Assembly (NCBI GenBank): GCA_018824405.1
Contig: JAHJGO010000005.1
Coordinates: 1 to 64,000, forward strand
Direction: 5' to 3'
Source of the DNA: Gammaproteobacteria bacterium
Lineage (GTDB): Bacteria; Pseudomonadota; Gammaproteobacteria; Burkholderiales; Sulfuricellaceae
Length of the DNA: 64,000 nt
Numbering within the stretch: position 1 is the stretch's first letter; the number at the start of each line of letters is the position of its first letter. The notes below the pieces were generated by a model that saw only the letters and a list, made by a program, of their open reading frames with translations, had not been told where the DNA came from and ran no database searches. Below are positions 25,522 to 34,870 of this stretch, one piece after another. The position numbers and the translations under genes were made by a program.

Positions 25522-28233
25522 ATGGGCGAAGTCAAAACAACTTGTTGTTACTGCGGTGTCGGGTGCGGCGTAATCGTTTCCGTGGATGAAGGAAAAATCG
25601 TCAAGATCAAAGGCGACCCGGATCATCCAGCCAATTATGGCCGCTTGTGCACCAAGGGGGCAACCCTGGATCTCACCGCCATCACCGATACGCGTGCGCT
25701 ATATCCTGAGCTGCGCACCGATCGTATCCATCCACGCAAGCAGACAAGCTGGGGCGAGGCGCTGGACTTTGCCGCCGAAAAATTTGCCGCCACCATCCGC
25801 GAGCACGGCCCGGACAGCGTCGCTTTCTACATTTCCGGCCAGCTTCTGACCGAGGATTATTACGTTTTCAACAAGCTGGCCAAGGGTCTGGTCGGCACCA
25901 ACAACGTGGATACCAATTCCCGTCTGTGTATGTCTTCGGCAGTGGCTGGCTACAAGAAAACCCTGGGCGTGGACGCTCCGCCTGCCTGTTATGAAGATAT
26001 CGATCACGCCAAGTGCATTTTCATTGCCGGATCCAATATGGCGTATGCCCATCCGGTACTGTTTCGTCGCGTTGAAGCGGCCAGGGAAGCCAATCCCGGA
26101 TTGAAGCTGGTGGTGGTGGACCCGCGTCGCACCGATACCGCTTCTGCCGCTGACCTGCATCTGTCCATTCTGCCCGGCACCGACGTGGCGCTGTTCAACG
26201 CCATGCTTCACGTCATGCTGTGGGAAGGCTTGTGCGATATGGACTACATCCGCGCCCACACTGAAGGCTTTGAGGCGCTCAAGGACAGCGTGCGGGAATA
26301 TACTCCCAAGGCTGCGGCGGATATATGCGGCATCTGTGCTGAAGAGATCGTCCAGGCCGCGAAATGGTTCGGCGCATCGGGCGCAACCCTGTCCCTTTAC
26401 TGCCAGGGGCTGAATCAGTCCAGCCACGGTACCGACAACAATGCGGCTTTGATCAACCTGCATCTGGCTACAGGCCAGATCGGCAAGGTTGGGGCAGGGC
26501 CTTTTTCACTAACTGGCCAGCCCAACGCCATGGGTGGGCGCGAAGTGGGCGGCATGGCCAATCTGCTTTCGGCCCACCGCAATCTGGCCGACCCGGTGCA
26601 CCGCGCCGAAGTGGCGCAACTGTGGGGGCTGGATAGCGTGCCGGAAAAGCCCGGCAAGACAGCGGTGGAAATGTTCGAAGCGGTGCGCAGTGGCGAGATC
26701 AAGGCGATCTGGATCGCCTGCACCAATCCGGCCCAATCCCTGCCCAACCAGGGCCTGGTGCGCGAAGCCTTGCAGAATGCTGAACTGGTGGTGCTGCAGG
26801 AGGCCTATCGCAATACCGATACCGCTGCTTATGCCGATATTCTGCTGCCGGCCTCGACCTGGGGTGAGAAGGAAGGCTCGGTGACCAATTCGGAGCGCCG
26901 CATCAGCCATGTGCAGGCGGCTGTCAATCCGCCAGGCGAGGCGCGCGCGGACTGGGAAATCGTGGTCGATTTCGCGCATCGGCTGGGGGCAAAACTCGGC
27001 AACCCGCTGACTTCCAGATTGTTCCCCTATGAAAGCGTCGAACAGATTTTTGACGAGCATCGCGCAACGACGCGCGGCCGCGATCTGGATATCACCGGTC
27101 TGTCCTATGCTGTACTCGACCGAGATGGCCCACAGCAATGGCCTTTCCCCGAAGGCGCGGCTGCTGGTCAGGCACGGCTGTATGCAGATGGCGTGTTTCA
27201 GACCGCGAGCGGCCGCGCCCATTTTGCCAATACCTTGTATCTGCCGCCGGCGGAACAGACCAGCGCGCAGTTCCCCCTGCATCTCAATACCGGCCGCCTG
27301 CGCGACCAGTGGCACGGCATGAGCCGCAGCGGCACGGTGGCGCGCCTGTTCAGCCATGTTGAGGAACCGGTGTTTTCCATGAATGGCGACGACATGCAAC
27401 GGCGCGGCCTGAAAGACGGCGACATGGTGCGCATGAGCAGCCGTCGCGGAAACTGTGTCGCCCGCGTGCAGGTTTCGGAAGAAATTCGCCCGGCCCAGGT
27501 TTTCTTCCCCATGCACTGGGGTAGCCAGTTCATGAATAGCGCCGGCGCCAATGCCATGACCATCGCGGCGTGCGACCCGGTGTCAGGACAGCCGGAGCTC
27601 AAGCATGCCGCTGTAAAGGTGGAGAAGCTGGCCTATGGCTGGAATATGGTGGCTCTGCGCCGTGGTGGCGCACTCTCCCGCATGGTCTTGTTGCAGCCGC
27701 TGCTGGTGCAATTTCCCTACGCTTCGTTAGGCCTGTATGGCAAACAGGAGCCATTGCTGGTGTTGCGGGTAGCGGGCGAGGAGGCTTCTGACGAGAAACT
27801 GATCGCGGAAGTCGACCGTATTCTGGGTCTGGATGACGAAGAGCGGACGGTACGGTATCACGACGCCACGCGGGGGATCGCGAAGCGCATGCTGGTGGAG
27901 AATGGCGAAGTGGTTGGCGCGCGTCTGACCGGTGAAACGGCTGCGCGTGACTGGCTGAAGGAAATGATCGCCCAGGGACTGACTTTCGAAAGCGTGCGCC
28001 TGTGGGCACTGGCGCCAATCAGCTCGCCACCTTCTGGCGGCGTGGCGCGAGGCCGAATTGTTTGTAATTGCAAGGATGTATCCGAACACGAAATTATGGC
28101 GGCGCTGGAGCAGGGCGCTGACCTGAATGGTTTGCAGCAGGAACTGAAATGCGGAACCGAGTGCGGTTCCTGTGTGCCGGAAATCAGACGCCTGATCGCC
28201 GCTCATCAACCGGTTAAGACGGTAGCGGCTTAG
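25522..28233 (+). CDS. nasA: Assimilatory nitrate reductase, catalytic subunit with BFD-type C-terminus
   Basis: A 903-residue cytoplasmic molybdoenzyme that reduces nitrate to nitrite. The N-terminus binds a [4Fe-4S] cluster (CCYCGVGCGV...GRLCTKG). The Mo-bis-MGD domains follow, with LTEDYYVFNKLAKGL, NVDTNSRLCMSSAV (Cys ligand region) and GQPNAMGGREVGG. After residue 840 comes a BFD-like [2Fe-2S] domain: CNCKDVSEHEI...CGTECGSCVPEI. This layout is that of Klebsiella-type NasA. No NasB/NasC flavoprotein reductase is adjacent, so the electron donor is not identified. The start MGEVKTTCCYC was chosen over a 16-residue upstream extension because of the sigma-54 start at about 25501. Confidence 0.96.
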   Translation: MGEVKTTCCYCGVGCGVIVSVDEGKIVKIKGDPDHPANYGRLCTKGATLDLTAITDTRALYPELRTDRIHPRKQTSWGEALDFAAEKFAATIREHGPDSVAFYISGQLLTEDYYVFNKLAKGLVGTNNVDTNSRLCMSSAVAGYKKTLGVDAPPACYEDIDHAKCIFIAGSNMAYAHPVLFRRVEAAREANPGLKLVVVDPRRTDTASAADLHLSILPGTDVALFNAMLHVMLWEGLCDMDYIRAHTEGFEALKDSVREYTPKAAADICGICAEEIVQAAKWFGASGATLSLYCQGLNQSSHGTDNNAALINLHLATGQIGKVGAGPFSLTGQPNAMGGREVGGMANLLSAHRNLADPVHRAEVAQLWGLDSVPEKPGKTAVEMFEAVRSGEIKAIWIACTNPAQSLPNQGLVREALQNAELVVLQEAYRNTDTAAYADILLPASTWGEKEGSVTNSERRISHVQAAVNPPGEARADWEIVVDFAHRLGAKLGNPLTSRLFPYESVEQIFDEHRATTRGRDLDITGLSYAVLDRDGPQQWPFPEGAAAGQARLYADGVFQTASGRAHFANTLYLPPAEQTSAQFPLHLNTGRLRDQWHGMSRSGTVARLFSHVEEPVFSMNGDDMQRRGLKDGDMVRMSSRRGNCVARVQVSEEIRPAQVFFPMHWGSQFMNSAGANAMTIAACDPVSGQPELKHAAVKVEKLAYGWNMVALRRGGALSRMVLLQPLLVQFPYASLGLYGKQEPLLVLRVAGEEASDEKLIAEVDRILGLDDEERTVRYHDATRGIAKRMLVENGEVVGARLTGETAARDWLKEMIAQGLTFESVRLWALAPISSPPSGGVARGRIVCNCKDVSEHEIMAALEQGADLNGLQQELKCGTECGSCVPEIRRLIAAHQPVKTVAA

Positions 28234-28259
28234 GCAACTAATACTTCAAGGAGTGGGTA

Positions 28260-30686
28260 ATGGAAAAAATGAAACTGGTAATGGTGGGCAATGGCATGGC
28301 AGGGGTGCGCACCCTGGAGGAAGTGCTCAAACTGACGCCAGATCTTTACGACATCACGGTGTTTGGTGCCGAGCCGCATGCCAACTACAACCGCATTCTG
28401 CTTTCCCCGGTGCTGGCTGGTGAGCAGACGATCCAGGACATCATGCTGAATGACGTGGACTGGTATAAGCAAAACGGCATCACCTTGCATCTCAACAAGA
28501 AGATCAACAAAATCGACCGCAAGAAGCGGGTAGTGTATGCGGAAGATGGCACCTTCGCTGAATATGACCGATTGATCCTGGCCACAGGTTCCACCCCTTT
28601 CATTTTGCCTGTGCCCGGCAATGATCTTTCCGGCGTGATCGGATTCCGCGACATCCATGACGTGGACGCCATGATCGATGCTTCCAGAAAGTATCAGCAT
28701 GCAGTCGTGATCGGCGGTGGTCTGCTCGGTCTGGAGGCGGCCAATGGCCTGAAATTGCGCGGCATGGACGTGACTGTGATCCATATCGCGGACTGGCTGC
28801 TGGAGCGCCAGCTCGACAAGACTGCAGCCAAACTGCTGCAGAAAAACCTGGAAGACAAGGGCCTGAAGTTCATGCTGCAAAAGCACACCGAACAACTGAT
28901 CGGCAAGGATGGTCGGGTGACGGCAGTGCGTTTCAAAGATGGCAGCGAAATCCCTGCCGACCTGGTGGTGATGGCGGTGGGTATTCGCCCCAATAGCGTT
29001 TTGGCCGAATCAGCCGGGATTCACTGCAATCGCGGCATCGTGGTCAACGACACCATGCAGACGTACGATCCGCGCATCTACGCAATCGGTGAATGTGTCA
29101 ACCACCGTGGCACTGCATATGGTCTGGTGGCTCCGCTATTCGAGATGGCCAAGGTGTGTGCCAATCACCTGGCGGAAATTGGCATCGGGCGTTATACCGG
29201 CTCCGTGACTTCCACCAAGCTCAAGGTCACCGGCATCGACCTGTTTTCGGCTGGTGAATTCAGCGGCAACGAGCATACTGAAGACATCGTGCTGTCCGAT
29301 CCTGTTGGCGGGGTATACAAGAAACTGGTGATCCAGGACAACAAGCTGGTGGGAGCCTGCCTCTATGGCGATACCGTGGACGGGGCCTGGTATTTCCAGC
29401 TGTTGCGCGAGGGCCGCGATATCTCCGACATCCGCGACCACCTCATGTTCGGCCAGAGCAATCTGGGTGATGCCGGCCACGCCGGCCAGAACAAGGCTGC
29501 CGCCATGACTGACGAAATGGAGGTGTGTGGCTGTAACGGCGTGTGCAAGGGCACTATCGTCAAAGCCATCAAGGAACAAGGCCTGTTCACGCTGGATGAC
29601 GTCAAGAAACACACCAAGGCAGCCAGTTCCTGCGGCTCCTGCTCCGGGTTGGTGGAGCAGATACTGGCCTCCACTCTGGGCGGCGACTACTCGGCCGCTC
29701 CGGCAGTCAAGGCGATCTGCGGTTGTACGGATCATACCCATGACCAGGTGCGCGCCACGATTCGCGACAAGAAGCTATTGTCGATTCCGGAAACCATGAA
29801 ATTCATGGAATGGCGCACGCCTAACGGTTGTTCAACCTGCCGTCCGGCGCTCAACTATTATCTGATTTCCTCCTGGCCGGGTGAAGCGAAGGATGACCCG
29901 CAATCGCGCTTCATCAACGAACGCGCTCATGCCAATATCCAGAAGGATGGTACTTATTCCGTGGTGCCGCGCATGTGGGGCGGCGTCACCAATGCCGCCG
30001 ATCTGCGCCGCATCGCAGACGTGGCGGACAAGTATGCCGTGCCCATGATCCGCGTCACTGGCGGCCAGCGCATCGACCTGTTCGGCATCAAGAAGGACGA
30101 TCTGCCCAAGGTCTGGGCCGATCTCGACATGCCTTCCGGCCACGCCTACGGCAAGGCTTTACGCACGGTGAAAACCTGCGTTGGCCAGGAATTCTGCCGC
30201 TTCGGCACGCAGAATTCCACCCAGATGGGGATCGATATCGAGAAGGCCTTCTGGAAAATGTGGGCGCCGCACAAGGTCAAGTTTGCCGTTTCAGGGTGCC
30301 CAAGAAATTGCGCCGAATCCGGCATCAAGGACGTGGGCATCATCGGTGTGGATTCCGGCTGGGAAATCTACGTTGGCGGCAATGGCGGCATCAAGACTGA
30401 AGTGGCCGAATTCCTGGTCAAGGTCAAGACGGCGGAGGAAGTGCTGGAATACAGCGGTGCCTTCATCCAGGCCTACCGCGAAGAAGCTCGCTACCTGGAC
30501 CGGACCGTGCACTGGGTGCAGCGCGTGGGCATGGACTATATCAAGAAGCGCGTCCTGGACGACGAAGAAGGCCGCAAGGCACTTTACCAGCGCCTGCTTT
30601 ATGCACTCTCCATCGAGAAAGATCCGTGGGCCGAGCGCGTCAAGGAAGGCGTCGCCAAGCACGAATTCGAAACCCTGGTGGTCTGA
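28260..30686 (+). CDS. nirB: NADH-dependent nitrite reductase, large subunit
   Basis: An 808-residue cytoplasmic sirohaem enzyme reducing nitrite to ammonium. Order: FAD/NAD(P)H module (1-410; VMVGNGMAGVRTLEE, VVIGGGLLGLEAANGL), two BFD-like [2Fe-2S] segments (CGCNGVCKG...SSCGSCSG and CGCTDHTHDQ...CSTCRPALNYY), ferredoxin-like half domains and the sirohaem/[4Fe-4S] motif CVGQEFCRFG...CPRNCAES. It starts 26 bases after nasA with AAGGAG upstream, and nirD follows. It is slightly shorter than E. coli NirB (about 847). Confidence 0.96.
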   Translation: MEKMKLVMVGNGMAGVRTLEEVLKLTPDLYDITVFGAEPHANYNRILLSPVLAGEQTIQDIMLNDVDWYKQNGITLHLNKKINKIDRKKRVVYAEDGTFAEYDRLILATGSTPFILPVPGNDLSGVIGFRDIHDVDAMIDASRKYQHAVVIGGGLLGLEAANGLKLRGMDVTVIHIADWLLERQLDKTAAKLLQKNLEDKGLKFMLQKHTEQLIGKDGRVTAVRFKDGSEIPADLVVMAVGIRPNSVLAESAGIHCNRGIVVNDTMQTYDPRIYAIGECVNHRGTAYGLVAPLFEMAKVCANHLAEIGIGRYTGSVTSTKLKVTGIDLFSAGEFSGNEHTEDIVLSDPVGGVYKKLVIQDNKLVGACLYGDTVDGAWYFQLLREGRDISDIRDHLMFGQSNLGDAGHAGQNKAAAMTDEMEVCGCNGVCKGTIVKAIKEQGLFTLDDVKKHTKAASSCGSCSGLVEQILASTLGGDYSAAPAVKAICGCTDHTHDQVRATIRDKKLLSIPETMKFMEWRTPNGCSTCRPALNYYLISSWPGEAKDDPQSRFINERAHANIQKDGTYSVVPRMWGGVTNAADLRRIADVADKYAVPMIRVTGGQRIDLFGIKKDDLPKVWADLDMPSGHAYGKALRTVKTCVGQEFCRFGTQNSTQMGIDIEKAFWKMWAPHKVKFAVSGCPRNCAESGIKDVGIIGVDSGWEIYVGGNGGIKTEVAEFLVKVKTAEEVLEYSGAFIQAYREEARYLDRTVHWVQRVGMDYIKKRVLDDEEGRKALYQRLLYALSIEKDPWAERVKEGVAKHEFETLVV

Positions 30687-30721
30687 TTTCGCCCCAATGA
30701 ACCTGAACAGGAATAATCATC

Positions 30722-31030
30722 ATGAGTAACTGGATCAAAATTGCGCCATTGAGTGAATTTCCGCAACTGGGTGCGCGCGTGGTGCGCCACGATGGCAAGG
30801 ACATCGCCGTATTTCGCAATGCTGGCGATGACGTCTTCGCCATGAATGACAAGTGCCCCCACAAGGGCGGGCCTTTGTCTCAGGGTATCGTGTCCGGAAA
30901 CACCGTGACCTGCCCGCTGCACGGCATGAACATCTGTTTCGATGACGGCAAGGCGCTGGCGCCGGATGAGGGTTGTGTCGGCACCTATCCCGTCAAGGTG
31001 GAAGGGGGGGTGGTGTATTTGCAGCTATGA
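30722..31030 (+). CDS. nirD: Nitrite reductase small subunit, Rieske-fold
   Basis: A 102-residue partner of NirB with the Rieske fold. Unlike E. coli NirD, it keeps the full cluster-binding motif: CPHKGG (Cys-x-His) and CPLHGMNI (Cys-x2-His). It may therefore carry a [2Fe-2S] centre and pass electrons in the reductase. AACAGGAATAATC precedes ATG 30722. It ends the nasA-nirB-nirD unit and is convergent with the next operon, with only 41 bases between stops. Confidence 0.93.
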   Translation: MSNWIKIAPLSEFPQLGARVVRHDGKDIAVFRNAGDDVFAMNDKCPHKGGPLSQGIVSGNTVTCPLHGMNICFDDGKALAPDEGCVGTYPVKVEGGVVYLQL

Positions 31031-31071
31031 AAAGGGTGGGGTTCTGGCCTGTTTGTGAATGTAATGCAAGA

Positions 31072-34000
31072 TCAGGCCTGAATCGATAAGCCAGCCTTTT
31101 GCCGGAAGCGGATGAATGTATCCGCAGGCAGTGGGTGGCTGAACAGATAGCCCTGGAAAGCATTGCAGCCCTGTTGTGCCAGGAAGTCCCGCTGGGCTTC
31201 GGTTTCCACGCCCTCTGCCATGACCTTCAGGCGCAGGCCGTGCGCCATGCCAATGATGGCGATGGCGATCTGATTGTCATCGCTATCATTCGGGATGTCG
31301 CGCACAAAGCCCTGGTCGATCTTGAGTTCATCAATGGGAAAACGCTTCAGATAGGCCAGCGAGGAGTAACCGGTGCCGAAATCGTCGATGGACAGGCGAA
31401 TGCCAAGCGCTTTAAGGGCCTGCAGCAGCGTGACCACTTCTTCGCCACGACCCATGATCATGCTCTCGGTAAGTTCCAGCTTGAGCGTTTCGGCGGGCAG
31501 TCCGGTTTCTGTCAGGACGGCGGCGACGCGAGCGACGATGTCTGGCTGCTGCAACTGGCGCGCGGATAGATTGACGGCCATCGACAGGGGCGGCATGCCG
31601 GCGTCGAGCCAGGCCCGCGCCTGGGAGCAGGCCTCGCGCAACACCCATTCTCCCAGGGGTACGATGAGGCCGGTTTCTTCCGCCAATGGGATGAAGCGGG
31701 CCGGCGAGATCAAGCCTTGTTGCGGATTGTTCCAGCGCACCAGGGCTTCGCAGCCGATGATGGCCCCTGATTGGATGTCCACCTGCGGCTGGTAGTGCAG
31801 CAGGAACTCACCCTGAGCCAGGGCATGCCGCAGACGCGCTTCCATGCCCAGCCTTTCATTGGCTGTCACGGTCATGGCTGGCGTGTAGAAGGCGTAGGTG
31901 TTGCGGCCCGATTCCTTGGCCTTGTACACGGCTACATCGGCGTGCTGGAGGAGCTTGGTGCAGGAGGCCCCGTCTTCCGGGAACAGGCTGATACCGATGC
32001 TGGCGCCCACAAAGACTTCATGGCCGCTGGGCAGGAGGAAAGGTAGATCCAGCAAATCGATCAGATTCTTGGCTACTCCCGCCGCATCTTCCGGGCGTTC
32101 CAGATTCTCCAGAATCAGCAGGAACTCATCGCCACCCAGGCGACCCAGCGTACCTTCGCCTTCTAGCCGTTCAAGCATGCGCTGGGCCAAGGCTTCCAGC
32201 AGTTTGTCGCCCGCCGGGTGGCCCAGGCTATCGTTGATATTCTTGAAGCGGTCCAGGTCGATATACAGCACGGCAAGTCGCTGAGTGAGACGTTTGGCAT
32301 TGTCCAGGGCATGTGTCAGGCGGGATTGCAGCAGTTGACGGTTGGGCAGGGCTGTCAGCGGGTCATAGTGGACCAGGTGTTCGAATCTGGCCTCTGAGTC
32401 CTTGAGCCGGCTCAGATCGGTCATCACGCCCACGTAGTTGTTGGGCCTGCCATCGCTGTCGTACACCGTGCTGATGGTCAGCAACTGCGGAAAGAGTTCG
32501 CCGTTCTTGCGCCGGTTCCAGAGCTCTCCCTGCCAGCCTCCAGTCTCCTTGATGCTGTTCCACATGGCCTGGTAAAACGCATGATCTTCGCGCCCTGACT
32601 GCAGCAGGCCCGGATTGCGACCCAGCACCTCGGCTTCGGAGTAGCCGGTGATATTGGTGAAGGCGCTGTTGATGGAGACAATGCGCGATTCCAGATCGGT
32701 AACCATCACGCCCTCGCCGGCGCTGTTCAATACTGCCGCTGCCTGGCGCAGGGCGGTATCGGCATGGCTCCGCTCCACGGCCAGTCCGGCGATGCGGGAA
32801 AATTCGCCGATCAGGTCAAGTTCCGCCGGATCGGGTAAGCGCGCTTGCAGGCAATAGGCGTCAAAAGTGCCCAGCACCTGGCCGGTCCTGTCCTTGAAAG
32901 GGATCGACCAATGGGCGCGCAGATTGGTTCGTTTGGCCAGCTCAGCATAAGATGGCCAAGCGGGATAAGTACGGATATCCTCGATTATGACCGCCTCTCC
33001 GCTGGCTGCCGAGCTGCCGCAGGCACCGCGCCCGGCCCCGGGCTCAAGGCCATTCATGGCTGCATTGTAGAAGTCCGGCAGACTGGGCGCGGCGGCGGTA
33101 TGAAGTCGGCCATTTTGTTTATCGCACAGCAGAATGGTGACCATCAGTTCAGGATGAATTCCTTCCAGGCGACTGGCGATTTCTTCCAGGATGAGGGACA
33201 GGGGGCGATCGCTCACCAGGCCGTCCAGCATGGCAATCCGGGTTTCCCGTACTTGTTCGGCCACCTTCGTCTCGGTAATGTCGCGCCAGGCACCGATCAC
33301 CTCGCCTCTGTGCGAAACGCGCATCTCATCGTGTATCCAGCGAACCCGGCCGCGGGAATCGAAGAAGCGGTAGTCGTGGATGCTCTGCCCTGCGCCCGGC
33401 AATTCGCCCATGCGGGCCAGCGCTGCTTCGCGGTCGTCAGGGTGCAGGTGGCTCGCCCACCACCCCGCTTGCAGCGCCTGTGCTTCTGTGTAGCCCAGCA
33501 GGCGCTCGATGTTGCTGCTGACCCAGACAGGTATGGCGTTCTCCGGCTCCAGGCGCAGGGTGTAAAGGATCACCGGGCTGGTGTCCAGGGCCTGCCCCAG
33601 CCGTTCCGTCGTCATCCGCAGAATACTCCGCTCTCGCATCAATTCCACCTGGTGCTGGACTTTTTCCAGGGTTGCCGGAAGCTCGTGCAGATAGCCGGCA
33701 TGCTTGACGATGTAATCATTCACCCCGAGATGGATGGCTTTGGCCGCCACCTCCTCGCTGCCCTGCCCGGAGACGATGACGATGGGGATGTCGAGGCCGC
33801 GCTCGACTCGCAGCACCTTGACCGCTTCCAGGGCATTCAGCCCTGGCAGATGATAATCCAGCAATACCACATCGAATTCCAGCGGCGTTGTCTCATCCGT
33901 GGACAAGCGCTGCAGGACTTCAGTGGCGTTCCCAACGACGGTCAGTTGGATATGAGGGGCGATACGGGCCAGATGGCGCCGGGTCAGATCTATATCGGCG

Positions 34001-34434
34001 GCATTGTGCTCGGCATAAAGCACGCGCAGCTGGCGGGAGCGGCGGGTACGCGCTTCCTGGAAACGCTTGCTGGCATCGTGCAGGGTGGCGGGCAGACGCT
34101 CCAGGGAGGCTTCCCCCTTGGTCAGGTAATCATCAGCGCCAGCCTGAAGTGCAGCCACCACCGCATGCTGGTCGCCCGAACCGGTGAGCATGACCACCGC
34201 AATCGGCAGGGAGTGTTGCCGTATCCAGTTCAGCAGTTCGAACCCCGACCCATCCGGCAGCTTCAGGTCCACCAGGGCTGCATCGAAAGTGGCCGGGCCT
34301 TGCAGGCAGGCGAGCGCCTCTGACAGCGTGCTTGCCTGGGTCAGTTCAATGTCGGGCGCGTGGCTAGAGAGGTAGCGCCGGGTCAGGTCGGCATCGTCCG
34401 GGTTGTCTTCGACATGCAGGGTGCGTAGCGTCAT
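31072..34434 (-). CDS. Tandem-receiver PAS-GAF-PAS-GGDEF-EAL protein
   Basis: A soluble 1120-residue c-di-GMP protein. Two receivers come first (about 2-115, Asp56 in LVDLKLP; about 120-250, LLDYHLPG), then PAS (about 265-380), GAF (about 395-545), PAS (about 550-670), GGDEF (about 680-840, intact GRLGGDEFLLIL) and EAL (about 850-1105; [36 protein letters not shown]). Both catalytic signatures are complete, so it may make and break c-di-GMP. The start MTLRTLHVEDNPDD lies 7 bases after the preceding receiver gene's stop; a 40-residue upstream extension was rejected. The kinase two genes upstream is the likely phosphodonor. Confidence 0.92.
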   Translation of the reverse strand: MTLRTLHVEDNPDDADLTRRYLSSHAPDIELTQASTLSEALACLQGPATFDAALVDLKLPDGSGFELLNWIRQHSLPIAVVMLTGSGDQHAVVAALQAGADDYLTKGEASLERLPATLHDASKRFQEARTRRSRQLRVLYAEHNAADIDLTRRHLARIAPHIQLTVVGNATEVLQRLSTDETTPLEFDVVLLDYHLPGLNALEAVKVLRVERGLDIPIVIVSGQGSEEVAAKAIHLGVNDYIVKHAGYLHELPATLEKVQHQVELMRERSILRMTTERLGQALDTSPVILYTLRLEPENAIPVWVSSNIERLLGYTEAQALQAGWWASHLHPDDREAALARMGELPGAGQSIHDYRFFDSRGRVRWIHDEMRVSHRGEVIGAWRDITETKVAEQVRETRIAMLDGLVSDRPLSLILEEIASRLEGIHPELMVTILLCDKQNGRLHTAAAPSLPDFYNAAMNGLEPGAGRGACGSSAASGEAVIIEDIRTYPAWPSYAELAKRTNLRAHWSIPFKDRTGQVLGTFDAYCLQARLPDPAELDLIGEFSRIAGLAVERSHADTALRQAAAVLNSAGEGVMVTDLESRIVSINSAFTNITGYSEAEVLGRNPGLLQSGREDHAFYQAMWNSIKETGGWQGELWNRRKNGELFPQLLTISTVYDSDGRPNNYVGVMTDLSRLKDSEARFEHLVHYDPLTALPNRQLLQSRLTHALDNAKRLTQRLAVLYIDLDRFKNINDSLGHPAGDKLLEALAQRMLERLEGEGTLGRLGGDEFLLILENLERPEDAAGVAKNLIDLLDLPFLLPSGHEVFVGASIGISLFPEDGASCTKLLQHADVAVYKAKESGRNTYAFYTPAMTVTANERLGMEARLRHALAQGEFLLHYQPQVDIQSGAIIGCEALVRWNNPQQGLISPARFIPLAEETGLIVPLGEWVLREACSQARAWLDAGMPPLSMAVNLSARQLQQPDIVARVAAVLTETGLPAETLKLELTESMIMGRGEEVVTLLQALKALGIRLSIDDFGTGYSSLAYLKRFPIDELKIDQGFVRDIPNDSDDNQIAIAIIGMAHGLRLKVMAEGVETEAQRDFLAQQGCNAFQGYLFSHPLPADTFIRFRQKAGLSIQA

Positions 34435-34441
34435 TTGGGGA

Positions 34442-34870
34442 CTATTCAGGCAGGTGGTTGATGAGAAGCCAGTACAATTTGATCTGTGCCGCAACATCCA
34501 TGAATTTTTCGAAATTGACGGGTTTGACGATGTAGGAATTGGCATGGAGCCCATAGGCCGCCTTCACATCCCGGTCTTCGCTGGATGAGGTCAGCACGAC
34601 CACAGGCAGGTCGCGGCTTACCGGATGTTCGCGTAACCGGCGCAATACATCCAGGCCATCCACGCGCGGCAGCTTCAGGTCCAGCAGGATCACCAGGGGC
34701 AGGGTTTCGCCCGCTTCCCAGCGCGGAATCCAGTCCAGGGCTTCCTGACCGTCGCGGGCAACCTGGATGGGGCTCGCCAGATTGTGATGTGCGAAAGCGC
34801 GCAAGGTCAGATCCAGATCCACCGGATTGTCTTCCACCAGCAGGATAGGGCGCGTCGGATCAGAAATCAT
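34442..34870 (-). CDS. Single-domain receiver protein, Rcp1-like
   Basis: A 142-residue stand-alone receiver with LVEDNPVDLDLTLRAF, phospho-acceptor Asp64 in ILLDLKLP, VVVLTSSSEDRD and the YIVKPVNFEKF ending typical of Rcp1-type regulators that partner phytochrome-like kinases. Its start overlaps the end of the kinase gene by 4 bases (34867-34870), and the GGDEF-EAL gene follows 7 bases after the stop. It probably relays phosphate between the two. Chosen start MISDPTRP; the longer frame overlaps kinase coding sequence. Confidence 0.92.
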   Translation of the reverse strand: MISDPTRPILLVEDNPVDLDLTLRAFAHHNLASPIQVARDGQEALDWIPRWEAGETLPLVILLDLKLPRVDGLDVLRRLREHPVSRDLPVVVLTSSSEDRDVKAAYGLHANSYIVKPVNFEKFMDVAAQIKLYWLLINHLPE

